In this document: piece by piece, positions 45,201-57,319 of the stretch
Position numbering within the stretch: position 1 is the stretch's first letter
Layout of the letters: each line of letters starts with the position of its first letter
From: Sorex araneus
Taxonomy: Eukaryota; Chordata; Mammalia; Eulipotyphla; Soricidae
NCBI RefSeq assembly: GCF_027595985.1
Contig: NC_073305.1
Span: 107,864,535 to 107,928,534, forward strand
Reading direction: 5' to 3'
Length of the DNA stretch: 64,000 nt
Made by a program: the position numbers and the translations under genes
Notes under the pieces: generated by a model
What the model saw: only the letters and a program-made list of their open reading frames with translations
Told to the model about the DNA's origin: nothing
Database searches by the model: none

Positions 45201-45947
45201 GATTGTTGTATCTCACCCTAGAGCCATTAATCTCTTATATAAGAGATTATTATCATGTTGTTGCAGATTAATTAACCTGTGTGTTAATATTTTATATTTT
45301 ATGTTAATGTGTTATTAACTGTGTGTTAATATTTTCTTAATCAAGATTGGTTGCCTTCTACTTCCAGCCAATGTGGTGTGTTACTCCTGGTTCATCAGTG
45401 GCGTAGAGTATGAGATGTTGCAGCCATGTACTCCAGAAATTCTAAAATTTTGATGGGGTGATACCGCTGGGGTTAAATTGTTAACTGGAGACTGGAAGCA
45501 TCACTGCAGCTGGCTGATCTCTTTTGAGATTTTTCTTTTTTTTTTTTTAATGAGTATTTGGATCATGGCTGGTTAATGAGCTCATTTGGTGTCAGAAGAA
45601 GTCCCTGGGTGTAAATTCCAGGCTCCCGGAAGAACAGGGGTATGGGGGGAGGTCATTCATCCCTGACTCTGTGGGATACTGGAGACTTTGGTCACAAAAT
45701 CCACATACCTGAGTTTTCAACAGATTCATTCAAAGATGAGGCTCATCTGAGTCTGTTTGACAAATTTTCTAAAGTAATGATAGTTTACTTAAATTATCTA
45801 TCAATTGAAAATTTTTTGGTTTCAGTACTTGTAACCAAATTAGTTTAACTAATAAAAAAGCAACCTATAGCTGTTGATCACTAGGCAGAAAACACAGGGT
45901 GTAAACATGCTGTATGATATTTATAGTGTGTATATGTTATATGGACC
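45201..45947. other. Single-copy DNA, no gene seen
   Basis: Between the short L1 and the first solo LTR. No recognised element. 47786-48411 is similar except for the (AAT)n tract. Confidence 0.5.
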
Positions 45948-45953
45948 ACCAAT

Positions 45954-47005
45954 TGTAGGATAACATAGCCTCAGGTAGTTTAGGTTTATCGGGTTACTCC
46001 CACCACAGTGCTCCCATTCCTCTGTGTTTATTTATAACTTCTTTCTTTGTGTTCTGTTGACTTGTAAATATTGTTTTCTCTTCTCTTTGAGTCTTTTGCA
46101 TAGAGCTTTGCATAGTCCCTTATTCAGAGCCATGTCCTTTTGTATGGGCACAGGAAGACTTAGCAAATGCTATGCTTTTGTAACCTGGGAGTCATTTGAC
46201 TCTACGTGATATTTTCCTCCTGGGCATCTGTTCTCTCCACCTAAGCCTCAGCTGCCCTTACTTCCTAGCACCCCCAAAAGCAGGGTCCTGACGAGGGACG
46301 GGATGGACTCAGTGGTGAGTGGTGAGTTGTGTGCTACCCTGGCATCGAGATGGGCCTGGCCAAGGTGCCTAATGCTTAACTATAAGTTAAGAGCTTGGTC
46401 ATGGACAAATGCTGTCATGATCCAAGAAGTAATAACTAGATTTGGACCCTATCAGGTTAGGAATGATTAATCTGGCCTGAACCTGTGGCTAGACCCAGGA
46501 GAGCTGCCCTACAATGTACCTCAATGTATCTCTTACTGTACCCATAGATGCTAGGAGGAAGGGAATGCCCCTAGGTGGTTGCCCCTGGGTGGTGTTTCCT
46601 TTGAACCTGGTGGGCCCTCAGGAAGGGCTTTCTTATGTTGATTTTGCTACCAGACTGTGTGTAGCCTAGAGGGCAAGGTGGAGAGAGAGACAAGTAGGGG
46701 GAGAGACTAGTGAAGAGAGGAGAATCCTGAGAGCCGGTTGGAGGAGTGAGGAGCTAGGAAGGAAGAGTGCTGGGGGAGAGAGAGGAGAGAGGAGAAATGG
46801 GGAGCTCAGAGAGAGTGGAACAGGCACATGGAGAGAATGATCAATCAACCGGTTTGGCCCTTGTTTCCTCCTCCGTCTGCCCCATGGCCCAGGCCGCTCC
46901 GGCTGGGTGAGCATCCCGGGACTGATCCCCTGAACCCGGGGGTGGCCGATGGGGAGAGCTGCTGGGGATCTTCCCCGAGTCGCCCCCTGCCAAATGTTTT
47001 TTACA
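45954..47005 (+). mobile_element. Solo LTR of a class-II-type (ERVK-like) endogenous retrovirus
   Basis: Starts TGTAGGAT and ends TTTTTTACA, flanked by a perfect 6-bp duplication ACCAAT (45948-45953 and 47006-47011). Six-base duplications point to betaretrovirus-like class II elements. The first ~900 bp matches the LTR at 48680-49685 in inverse orientation. There is no internal viral sequence, so it is a solo LTR left by recombination. Confidence 0.85.
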
Positions 47006-47049
47006 ACCAATATCAAAGTGGAGGAAGTTATAAAATGCAGATACTGACC

Positions 47050-47545
47050 TGGAGTGATTCAAAGAATCTGGCAAATGTATGGTCATAAGTTCAAATTCTC
47101 AATGTCTTACATGCACCGAGCATGATTTTGGTATCTCTGTTTGTGGCAGCTATGCTATTTGTGCTCCTCACCACAAGTACTTTGTAGCCACATCACATCC
47201 AGGTGTGTGTAAGCACCACAAAGAGATGCAGCTCCTGGGGAGCAGCATAACTAAAAGGATGTTCAAACCCATGGCTAGCAAGTATACCCTGTAGCTAGCC
47301 TGTGTGTGAGCACCAGAGCAATCTCTGGCAAGCACCACAACCAGGACTTGTGTGCTTGTACATGTGCAAGCACTGCAACTAAGGAATTTAAACTTTTGTG
47401 AGCAGTTGCAGCCAAGTGCACAAGCACCACAGTCTGATGTGAGAGCTCCAGCAGACACCAGAGCTAAAATTGTGTACGCACCATATCCAGGCATGTATTC
47501 AATCTCTCATCATTGCAGCTACAACATGAGCAACAAGGAAAGGAA
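47050..47545 (+). repeat. Unrecognised interspersed repeat, copy B
   Basis: GGTCATAAGTTCAAATTCTC head, then degenerate units such as GTGTGAGCACCAGAGCAATC, GCAAGCACCACAACCAGGAC, GTGCAAGCACTGCAACTAAG and GCACAAGCACCACAGTCTGA. It ends GGAAAGGAAAGAGGGG. Organised like copy A. Confidence 0.4.
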
Positions 47546-47627
47546 AGAGGGGAGCAAAATTTTTAAAAAAATCAATGAAAAAGCATCAATAGGAGAAAGT
47601 ATGAGAAAACTCTAAATAGAAACAGTT

Positions 47628-47785
47628 GAGATCCCAGAGAGATAAATAGGGGTTAAGACACTTTCCTTGCATGCAGCTGTCCCTGGTAGATCTCCAGCAT
47701 TGTATATGGTCTCGGGAGAACCCCTAGGCGTGATTCCTGAGGGTAAAGTCAAAAGTAAGCCTCTATCACCTTTAGTATTCTCCCT
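47628..47785 (+). mobile_element. Old SOR SINE
   Basis: TTTCCTTGCATGCAGCTGTC head and GCGTGATTCCTGAGGGTAAA body block. Confidence 0.65.
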
Positions 47786-48074
47786 CCAAGAAACCCCCAC
47801 TGCTACCAACAATACTACAAACAAATAAACAATACCCAAATAAAACAAAGCACAGTAAACAAAAGAGTAAAGTAGGACAAATAAGAAATCAATGCAGTAG
47901 AGGAACTCAATAATAAAATAAAAAAGTAAATTGGTGAAATCATAAAAAGGGAAGAAAAAATTTTTAAATGAAGATATCATACAAGCGTTTATGAGGAACT
48001 ATAAACAGGAACAAAACTGCATAATAAGAATTTCATAAAAGAAAGATGAAAGGGCAGGATTCTTAGTTGAAGAC

Positions 48075-48077
<3 letters not shown>

Positions 48078-48112
<35 letters not shown>
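48078..48112. repeat. (AAT)n microsatellite
   Basis: About eleven AAT units, not obviously attached to a SINE. Confidence 0.97.
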
Positions 48113-48411
48113 CAACAATTCCCCCAAATATGAGATACTCATATTCAGGAAAACTAAGGAGCTTCAAACAAAACAAATGTAAATAGATATACACTACTAC
48201 ACATTGTAATTAAATTGGCAGAAGTCAAATACATAGATAATCCTACAAGTAGTTATAAAACAAAAGAATCACATAAAAGGGAACCCCCAAAAGATTTACA
48301 TCAAATTTCTCAAATCAAACATCTTTAGGCTACAAGGGAACAGTATTCATAGTATTGAATGAAAAGGACCTTCAACCAAGAGTATTCTATCAATCTCAAT
48401 TATCTGATTTT

Positions 48412-48585
48412 TAGGGTCCACAGGGATAGTACAGTTGGTAGGATGCTTGTCTTGAATGCAGCTGACTGGGGTTTTGTCACCTGCATTCCATGTGGTCCCC
48501 CCAACCCCAACAGGAATAATTCCGAGTCAGGAGTAACCCTGACTCTGAACTCAGTTGGGCATTGGCCCAATAAACAAACCAAAAA
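48412..48585 (+). mobile_element. Old SOR SINE
   Basis: GGGATAGTACAGTTGGTAGG head, CCATGTGGTCCCCCCAACCC body block, AAACAAACC tail. Confidence 0.7.
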
Positions 48586-48679
48586 GGTTTTCAGACAAAA
48601 ACAGCTAAAGGAATTCCTGTTTTTTTTTAACTCTGCTAGAAATACTAAAGGATTCCATAAAGGGAAATGAAAGCCCACT

Positions 48680-49685
48680 TGTAAAAAACTAAAGCACGCA
48701 GACGGGTGTGTGCACTCGCGGGCTCTCCGGGCGGCTCTGTCTCACCACCCGAGTTCGGTGCTCTGGACCCGCAGTGTGTGGACTGGATCAGGACGGCCAG
48801 TGGTCAAGGACAGGCGAAGGAAGAACAAGGACCAAGCTAGTTGCTGATTAGTTACCGTTTATTCAATCTTCCATCTTTCTCATCTCCCGCACTCCCAGCT
48901 CTGGCCTCTCTCTCTCTCGATCAACTGCCGCCTCTCTCTTCTCTAGTCTCTCCTCCTACTTGTCTCTCCCACCTTGCCCTCTAGGCTACACCCAGCCAGG
49001 TAGCAAAATCAACATAAGAAAGCCCTTCCTGACTCTTAAGGTTTTTTTCCTTTCCTTAGTCCAAACACTTATTAACATCTTAATACTAGTTATTTTTGTA
49101 TGGACATAGCAAGAGATACATTGAGGCTTGCAAGGCAGCTCTCCTGGCAACATCTTGCCACAGGCTCAGACCACAGCACTCAGGCCAGATTAATCATTCC
49201 TCACCCTAGCAGGGTCCAAATCTAGTTATCATCGTTTGGATCATGACAACATTTGTCCATGATCAAGCTCTTAATTTACAGTTAAGCATTAGGCACTTTG
49301 ACCAGGCCCATCTCAATGCCAGGGTAGCACACAACTCACCGCTTGCCCTGGGTCCATCTCGTCCCTCGTCAGGACCCTGCTTTTGGGAGTGCTAGGAAGT
49401 GAGGGCAGCTGAGGCTTAGGTGGAGAGAACAGATGCCCAGGAGGAAAATATCCTGTAGAGTCAAATGACTCCCAGGTTACAAAAGCATAGCATTTGCTAA
49501 GTCTTCCTGTGTCCATACAAAAAGGACATTGCTCTGAATAAACTATGCAAAGGACTCAAGGAGAAGAGAAAAACAATATTTACAAGTCAACAGAACACTA
49601 AGAAAGAAGTTACAAATAAACAAAGAGGAATAGGAACACTGTAACGGGGAGTAACCCGATAAACCTGAGGCTATGTTATCCTACA
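48680..49685 (-). mobile_element. Solo LTR of the same ERV group, inverted
   Basis: On the minus strand it starts TGTAGGAT and ends TTTTTTACA, flanked by a perfect 6-bp duplication CCCACT (plus strand, 48674-48679 and 49686-49691). An AATAAA signal lies on the minus strand at 48863-48858. Its R/U5 end differs from that of the other copy, so the two LTRs belong to different subfamilies. Confidence 0.85.
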
Positions 49686-49818
49686 CCCACTTATAAGATA
49701 GAGTACATAAAAAACATAAAATGTGGGGGAAAAGAGAGTAGGATTGGATCTTCTGCAATGCTCTTGAGTCTTACATGTTTTAAAATTAAAATGAGAAATA
49801 CACTTAATACTTTAGATG

Positions 49819-50069
49819 GGCTGGAGCAATAGCACAGCGGGTAGGGTGTTTGCCTTGCATGCGGGTCTACCCGGGTTCGATTCCTCTATCCCTCTTGGAG
49901 AGTCCGGCAAGCTACCGAGAGTATCTCACCCACATGGCAGAGCCTGGCAAGCTACTCGTGGCATATTCGATATGCCAAAAACAGTAACAGCAAGTCTCAC
50001 AATGGAGATGTTATTGGTGCTCACGTGAGCAAAATGAAGAGCAATGGGATGACAGTGACACTGACAGTA
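49819..50069 (+). mobile_element. Composite SOR-RTE SINE
   Basis: Bounded by the duplication ACTTTAGATG/ACTTTAAATG (49809-49818 and 50070-50079). GGCTGGAGCAATAGCACAGC head, RTE 5'-UTR segment, RTE 3' tip, and a GACAGTGACACTGACAGTA tail with no poly(A). Confidence 0.92.
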
Positions 50070-50111
50070 ACTTTAAATGTAAATTTCATGGTAACCTCAA
50101 AAAAAACTACA

Positions 50112-51014
50112 GCACATGTGTGGCCCCTCTGTTGCTGAACGCCCATGATCCCAGAGGCCATCTAACTACTTTTGGTACCAGCAGCCTCTTGTAGAAATGC
50201 CTCCAGACTGTGAACTAAGCCATGGTTCCATGTCGCCCGAGGAGGGGAAAGGTTTTTCTCTCTTGGCTTTTCCTTTCCAGGGGGGCAGCATGGTGACTGC
50301 CATCTTATAAGGCCCACTAAAGAGAGGTACGAGCTTGCAGCAACGGGACGTGCAGAAGATCTCAGGATGCGGGGGTGGTACTGGCGCCACTCTCCACCAT
50401 GTGCAGCCCCTCTGTTGCTGAACGCCCATGATCCCAGAGGCCATCTAACGATGTTCGGCACCAGCAACTTCTTGCAGAAATGCCTCCAGACTGTGAACTA
50501 AGCCACGGCCCCATGCCGCCCTAGGAGGGAAAAGGTTTCTCTCTCTCAGTTTTTCCTTTCCGGGCCGGTGGGGGTGGAGTGGTGTGGCAACCACCATCTT
50601 ATAAGGCCCACTAAACAGAGGTACGAGCTTGCAATGATGCAAGTTTTGGCAGAAACTTCCCTGGACTTAGTTACTAAAATACAGAAATTCAAAACCGCGC
50701 AGCCGCTATTGCGGCCACACGACCTCATATTTCTTCATTCTCAGCAATGAAAATGAAATTTTCAAATGCTGCCTTTTCAGCAGGTTCGAGTTTTATGTTG
50801 AAATATTGAATGTAATCAAAGTAAAGAGAAAGTAAAGTGAAAATTATCAGCTAAACACGTGGGGGTGGGTGGGAGGGGAGGTATACTGGGGTTCTTCGTA
50901 GTGGAACATGTGCACTGGTGAAGGAATGGGTGTTTGAGCATTGTACGATGGAGACTTAAGCCTGAAACCTTTGTAACTTTTCACATGGTGATTCAATAAA
51001 AAATTTAAAAAACC
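50112..51014 (+). mobile_element. ORF-less L1 derivative with tandem 5' monomers, plus orientation
   Basis: Two 5' monomers with a 283-bp period: CCCCTCTGTTGCTGAACGCC recurs at 50124 and 50407, each with AAATGCCTCCAGACTGTGAA and ACCATCTTATAAGGCCCACT or a variant. Then come AAACCGCGCAGCCGC and the 3' part ending TTCACATGGTGATTCAATAA plus an A-tail, into which a SOR is inserted at 51015. Confidence 0.82.
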
Positions 51015-51185
51015 TGGGGCTGGAGCGATAGCACAGCGGGTAGGGCGTTTGCCTTGCACGCGGCCGACCCGGGTTCGATCCCCGGCATCCCATATAGTCC
51101 CCCAAGCACTGCCAGAAGTAATTCCTGAGTGCAAAGCCAGGAGTAACCCCTGAGAATCGCTGGGTGTGACCCAAAAAGGAAAAAA
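51015..51185 (+). mobile_element. Young SOR SINE in the tail of an ORF-less L1 derivative
   Basis: Duplication AAATTTAAAAAACC (51001-51014, and near-identical at 51186-51200). Almost consensus sequence. Confidence 0.95.
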
Positions 51186-51212
51186 AAATTTAAAAAAACC
51201 CAAAACTACAAG

Positions 51213-51395
51213 GAGCCGAAGCGACAGTATAGCACTTAAGGCACGTGTATTGCTAATAGCTGACTAGGGCTCGATCCCTGGAATCTCACATGGTTCCCCT
51301 AGGTTCATGAAGAGTGATTTTTGAGTACAGAACCAGTATCAAATTCTTAGCACAATGGTGTATGCCCCCCAGACAAAACAAAAAACAAAATTAAA
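51213..51395 (+). mobile_element. Old SOR SINE
   Basis: GGAGCCGAAGCGACAGTATA head and GGGCTCGATCCCTGGAATCT B-box region. Confidence 0.7.
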
Positions 51396-51751
51396 TCAAT
51401 GCCCCCTCCAACCCAAAATACAAGAAACAAAACAAAAGGCAAATGGGAACTGATCACTATGTAATAAGCATGTGAAAATATAAAGGAAGAAAGAAAAGTC
51501 CAAACAATAAATGATTAAACTGCAACATAAAATCTACATAGAAAAATAACATTACATTTATTTGTATCAATATTTACTCTGAATATCAATATATTGAACT
51601 CCCTAATCAAATGGCAGAGAGTGGTCAGGAAACAAAACCCAACCTTCAGCTCCCTACATGACATCCACTTAAATCTCAGTGACAAATGCAGGCTCAAAGT
51701 AAACATTTGGAAGGTAATTATACGACTAAATGGTAGCTAAAATTGAAGAGG

Positions 51752-51925
51752 GATGCGTAGATAGTAGAGTGGGTAGGGAGCTTGCCTTGCATGTGGCTAA
51801 CCCAGGTTTGACCCCCAACATCCCATATGAGCACTGCCAGGAGTAATTCCCGAACACAGAACCAGCAGGAGTCACCCCTGAGCATCACCCAGTGTGGCCT
51901 CCAAACAAACAAACAAAAACAAGGA
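51752..51925 (+). mobile_element. SOR SINE
   Basis: GCTTGCCTTGCATGTGGCTA head, GAGCACTGCCAGGAGTAATT body, CAAACAAACAAACAAAAAC tail. Confidence 0.85.
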
Positions 51926-53616
51926 TGACTATGCTTATATCAACAAAAGGCTAGTGCCCTGCTCCGACAGGCCTGGGGTTCCTCCCTGGTGCCACAAAAA
52001 ATCAGTAAGGAAACAACAATCTGAAATAAAGAGTTGGAAGAGCTGAATTTCACAAATATTTATAGAGTACTCACTCCCCCAAAAGAAATAAACACAAACA
52101 TTCTTTTTCAGTATACATGGAGCTTTTGCCACACTAGATGACGTGCTGGAACATAGCACAATAGAGTTATGAAGACTGTAGTATCTTTTCAGATCACAAT
52201 ACTATGCAATCTGAATACATATCAGATCTGAATAAATTTCAGTGTATATCCTTTCAGATCACAATACTATGAAGGGAGGAAAAAAATCTGGGAAAAATTC
52301 AAACATTTGGAGACTAAATAGCATAATATTGAATAAATATTGGGTCAAGGGGAAAATTGAGGAGGAGGAAAAAATATTTTTGGAAATAAACAAGAATTTA
52401 GTACTAATTAAAACCTAGCTTCCCCCCTTCCAAAAAAAACAAACAGAATTGTGTCTTTTATTCCTACTTCCATCCCAGTGATGCTTGCTCTATTGTGGCC
52501 CAGGTTGGTGGTTTGAGGCCAGCAATGTGGTGCCTAGGAAGTCACCCATGTTATACCTGGTGTAGCTGGAGATGGAGATGAGGTGACAGGATTTAGTAGC
52601 TCACACCCAACTCGGGGCTTTGCACCTGCGAGGGAAGTACTCTGCTATTTGAGACATTTTTTCACTCCTAGTTTAATTGTTTTTATAAAGTATATTCTTG
52701 ATGCAAGTCCCTTATTATTCTACCACTGGGCCTCCTCAAGTTCCCCATATTTTATGTCATGTTTGTGTCTGCTGGTCATATGAAAGAAGTATTTTGCATT
52801 CCACATGTCATGATATTGCAAGTAGATGATATGGTTGAGGGTCTTGTGATATTCCTACAGAATATCACAGGAGGTTTTCCTACAGACATAGAACGATTTT
52901 GCCAGTCTTTAGTTCTAATTTAATGAAAGGTGTTTGTAAAGGAAATGGCTCTTAAATCAGCATGCTTTATATATATATTTTTTATAAACTTTGTACCTTT
53001 GGTCATTCAGGTTCTTGAGGCCTAATACTAAGAAATCAGTCTTTAAAATTAAAATTATTAAATTATTATCTCTGACATTATCTTTACAATCTATTTAAAA
53101 AATTTAAAGGAAGAATTTGACTTCTTTGATTCTTGTCTTCCTAGATGCCTCTGGTTGAATTTTAATGGGTTCAGGGACCACGACATGATACAAGGAAATA
53201 TTATGATGCTATCTATGCAAGATAAGAGTCCAAAACCAAACTGAGTTCGAGCAGATACAGGTTGCACAATAGTGAAGTTCAGGGGCAAACCGTGAGTCAG
53301 AAGTCATCCTGAAAAAAAAAAAAGAATAGAAGCTCTTTTAATTTATAAAGTATTCTTATAAATTTCTCAAAATTATATACTTTTTTTATAAATTCATTTT
53401 CCAACTTAATACCAATGACATGTGTCAGAGTGGCCCTCAGGGCATCCCCATGGCTACCAGGCAGATGTGGCCGTGTGGGTAAGGGTAAGGAAAATGCTGG
53501 TCACACAAATCTGTTAGGTATCTTCTTTGCTGCTTCTGACTATATGTGATGGGAACTCCAAACTTCTTAGATGAACAAATCTCCCTCTGATTTTTTCCCC
53601 CGTCTTTTCTTTTTTT
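51926..53616. other. Mostly single-copy DNA, no gene seen
   Basis: Contains only a possible L1 ORF2 remnant at 52270. 53787-54000, 55001-55555 and 56546-56882 also hold nothing recognised. Confidence 0.5.
52270..52430 (+). mobile_element. Possible L1 ORF2 fragment
   Basis: One frame reads KNSNIWRLNSIILNKYWVKG and then KIEEEEKIFLEINKN, resembling the stretch after the L1 ORF2 endonuclease domain. It is short and diverged. Confidence 0.4.
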
Positions 53617-53786
53617 TTTCTTTTTGGGTCACACCCGGCCATGCACAGGGGTTACTCCTGGCTCTGCACTCTGCACTCAGGAATTACCCCCTGGCAGTGC
53701 TCAGGGGACCATATGGGATGCTGGGAATCAAACCTCGGTCGGCCGCAAGGCAAACGCCCTACCCACTGTGCTAGCACTGCAGTCCC
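53617..53786 (-). mobile_element. Young SOR SINE
   Basis: Antisense, near consensus: TTGGGTCACACCCGGCCATG to GTCGGCCGCAAGGCAAACGC. Confidence 0.9.
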
Positions 53787-54043
53787 ATGAAAACATTCTT
53801 GACTTCCCAATGCAGAGCTTATTGTTGTGTTTCATTTTGTGCACATAATTCAATAGCCCATGGCTTTGCATTGCAATTGTTGGTGGAGCTGTCTGCATTC
53901 TCTGTCTACTTGGACATTTGTAAAGGCTAAACTATACTAAACTCATACTTGTCTCAATGGTGGCTTTTTGTTGGCTGATACAGAATAGAGACTTACTATT
54001 TTGAGAGGGAGATTCTTCAGTATGATCATAGAAAAGTGGGGGA

Positions 54044-54688
54044 TGTGAGAAGCGGCTAACTCGCCTCTTCTCACTCTGGCCATAAAGTTTGTAGGAGACA
54101 ACTCAGGCCAGGAAGGATATATGACTTAACTGAGCTAATTGGTTAACAGTACCACTTGGTGGGAAGCAGCTCTGGTCATGAAGGATATATGACTGAGCTA
54201 ATGGACTAAAGGAACTAACTGCTGTTTACACAGACACAGAGTTGGAAGGACAGGAGTCAACACACCTGTGTCTTGTATCCTGCGTCTAACTGATAAGATG
54301 CTTTCTTGAATGTATGGAAATGTCTTGCTTTCTTGATGTATGGAATTGGGAATGTCATATTGATATATTATTCCTGTATGCTTTTGTTCATTATGATATA
54401 TTTTAGGTTATTCTTGCTTTTTTCCTATATGCTTTTGTTCATTATGAAATGTTTGAAGTTATTTCTGCTTTTGGAATTGTTTATTGTTGTGCCTACTCCT
54501 GAAGCCTGTGTGCCCAGGATGGCTATATAAACCCTCTGCTGTAAGCCTCAGGGTCAAGCTCTGACCTCCTGCTATGGCAGGACAGCTCGGCCCCAGCTAG
54601 CTGGAATAATAAAGTCTTGGTGTGTGTTTTGCAGTCCTGCTGGACTCTTTGTCTCTCTGAATCCTGAGGGGTGATCTTGGTCCGAACA
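54044..54688 (+). mobile_element. LTR of a class-I-type (gamma-like) endogenous retrovirus with adjoining polypurine tract
   Basis: Starts TGTGAGAAGC and ends GTCCGAACA. It contains a TATA box (GCTATATAAACC, 54522-54533) and AATAAA at 54608-54613, at normal U3/R spacing. Just upstream, GAAAAGTGGGGGA is a polypurine tract, which marks it as a 3' LTR with a remnant of internal sequence (about 54001-54043). No viral gene is left. Confidence 0.75.
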
Positions 54689-54822
54689 ACTATATCCTTA
54701 CTATTCCTTCTATTCTTTTACTTTAATTCTCCCAGGCCTACATTTTAGCATTTTAGCACTACTTGAACACGTATAAGGTAAAGTTTGGTTGCTGGTTGCT
54801 CACTTTTAAAGATATTTAATTT

Positions 54823-55000
54823 GGGGCTTGAGAGATAGTTCAGCAGGTAAGGTGCATGCCTTGATTGTAGACCATTTGGGTTTGAACCCTGACCCTTCAT
54901 CTGATACCCTGAGCACTGCCAGAAGTAATCCTCGAGCACAGAGGCAGGAGTAAGTCCTGAGCACAATCGGATGTGCCCCTCTCCCCCACCCCAAATTAAA
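54823..55000 (+). mobile_element. Old SOR SINE
   Basis: GGGGCTTGAGAGATAGTTCA head and CTGAGCACTGCCAGAAGTAA body block. Confidence 0.8.
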
Positions 55001-55555
55001 TTTGATTATGGTAATGAAACTATTATCTCTCTCTACCTTTATCCTTTGTTCTAATTAAATAAAAAATTACTTCACTTATAACAACACACACTATATTATG
55101 TGACAGAAGTAAACATGAAGCTAAGATAAAAATAATTCCCTCCAGTGTTGGCTATTTGGTCCTAGTATGGGAGTAGGAATAATGGAGACATAACTTTGGG
55201 TTTTCTTTGGGCGGTTTTTAATTTATGTATTTCCATCCCAGTCATAACACAGGCAACAGTTTCATCCCTTTGCTTTCCCTCAAACCCTGTACTCACTCTT
55301 TTTCCTTGCCTCTTGCAAAATGCAAGGATTGTTGAAGGTAAAACATACTGAGGAGGAACATTGTTTTCTAGACTTCTTTCTCAAGCTGATCCCATACACT
55401 CTTCTTAAAGTTCTGCTTTGAGTCAATTATTCCCTAACTACTACCACCTCCTCACCGCCCATCTTCATTCCATAAAAATGCTTTCAATTTTGTCTATCAT
55501 ATTTTACTATTCTTTGTAAACTGATGGAGAGAAATGCTATCTTTTAAATTTTTGA

Positions 55556-55707
55556 AATTTTTTGCGGGGTGGGAGGGACATTTGGTGGCTACTCTGCTCT
55601 GCACTCAAACATCCCTCCTGGGAACCATATGGGATGCTGGGAATCAGACCCCGGCTGGCTGCATGAAAGGCAAGCGCTTGACTAGCTGTACTATCTCTCC
55701 CTCCCCA
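55556..55707 (-). mobile_element. SOR SINE with internal deletion
   Basis: Antisense: CTGGGAACCATATGGGATGC to AGCTGTACTATCTCTCCCTC. About 20 bases of the body are missing. Confidence 0.75.
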
Positions 55708-55734
55708 TTATCTTTGTATTAAACAAAAGTGGTG

Positions 55735-55862
55735 CTGAGTATGGTGCTGAGCATGGTGGGGTGGGGGACCCCAGGACTACAGGCAGCAATGCCAGGTATC
55801 AATCTCATGGCCTTATACAGACCAGACATGGCTCCACTACTTTGAATTATCTCCCTGGCCTT
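55735..55862 (-). mobile_element. Old SOR SINE fragment
   Basis: Antisense and diverged, ending TTGAATTATCTCCCTGGCC. Confidence 0.45.
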
Positions 55863-56034
55863 GTACTCTAGGTGAAACAATTTGACTACTGTAGAAAGTT
55901 TATTATTAATGTAAATTAATGATTCAAATTCTCCAGGTCTATGATAATTAAACTTATCAGGTCAATTTTGAAAACAACAAAAACAATACAAACAACAACA
56001 AAACAGCCATTGACCCTGGGTTATAGAAATAAGA

Positions 56035-56365
56035 AGGCCAAGGAAGGAGGGTAATAGGGGCTGGGTGTGGGGAAGAGAGGGATGACTGGAAGTAACATTT
56101 GTGCATCTATGATTTGGATGACTTGGTACTGTAGAGGTGAGGTAATTGTTTCAAAACTGTAAAGCCAACACTATTGTAAACATGTGCTCTTAACTATAAT
56201 TATAAAATGATATTAACAAAGAATGATATGGAGGCAGGATGTGGGGTAGGAGAGAACCTTTGGTCATTGGTAGAGAGACTGTGACATGGGTGATGGGTTG
56301 AGTTGGAAGAGTGGATGCCTGAAACTCATTGTAGCATTGTGAATCAAAGTACCTAAATAAAAAAA
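56035..56365 (+). mobile_element. Old L1 3'-end fragments
   Basis: Two successive stretches have the L1 3'-UTR pattern (GGAGGGTAATAGGGG; then TCATTGGTAGAGAGACTGTG … GCCTGAAACTCATTGTAGC … CTAAATAAAAAAATA). They are diverged. Confidence 0.5.
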
Positions 56366-56389
56366 TATTTGAAAAATATCTTTTGAATT

Positions 56390-56545
56390 TATATTGTATA
56401 TATACAATTGAATTCATATTGTATATGTTATATATACAATATAAGTTATTTTGTATACATAAATATATATAAATAAATATTATAAATATACTTATATATA
56501 ATTACATATACATATAAATTATAATATATAATCATATATTGTCTT
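56390..56545. repeat. AT-rich (TATA)-type tract
   Basis: Imperfect TATATA/ATAAATAT sequence with repeats of GAATTTATATTGTATA. Confidence 0.85.
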
Positions 56546-56882
56546 TGAATTTATATTATTGATTTACAGGATAAAATCTAAGTTCATCTCTTTTATTAAG
56601 ATAAATTCAGAAAAGCCAAAATCAATAATAATCTATATTCGCTTATTAAACATTCAAGGAGGACTTGAATTTTACTTATTAGGCATTCAAGGAGAGTTTG
56701 AAGAGAAGAGGCTATAGCAGTGATTAATGCAGCTTTCTGCATTATTCCTATTAAGCAATGCCAATCAGTGATCTTTTCTTTTTCGTACAGGATAATCATA
56801 GTAAAACATTTGAGATGAGAAAAGACAAGCTATAGTTTAAAAATAAGCCCCGGGGAAGTCTTTGTTTAGAAATTTTGCTTAC

Positions 56883-57030
56883 TTGGGCCAGAGGAATACT
56901 ACACGGGTTAAGGCTCTTAACAAGTGGCCCTGCTGCTTCCATCCTTGGCAGGAGTGGGCCCTGAGCCCCTCCAGAAGTGTCCCTTAAGTATAAGCACAGC
57001 CAGGCATGACCCCTCCACCCCCGCCAACAA
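56883..57030 (+). mobile_element. Old SOR SINE
   Basis: GGGCCAGAGGAATACTACAC head and GGGCCCTGAGCCCCTCCAG body. Weak. Confidence 0.5.
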
Positions 57031-57319
57031 AAACGAAAAAAAGAAAAAAAAAAGCCACCATAACCCAAAAAACAAATTTTGCCTTCCTCTTTTTTGGAAC
57101 CTACCTATGGAAAGAACTTTAGACTTCAACCAAATTTTAGCCAAATAAAACAATGTAGATAGTTTTAAAAAAGCATACATTTAAAAAATGGAAAGTACAC
57201 GGAAACCGATAATGAATGTGAATGACATTGGCACAGGAACAAATCCGAGCAAAGCGTGCAACCTTGCAGACCAGCGTCTGGGGCCCTGGCCCAAGGCAAC
57301 TCCTTTTGGAAACGCTCTA

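Noticed and set aside
46666..47086. Open frames of 80-116 residues
   Set aside because: They lie in the 3' half of a solo LTR with perfect 6-bp duplications; no viral or host protein similarity.
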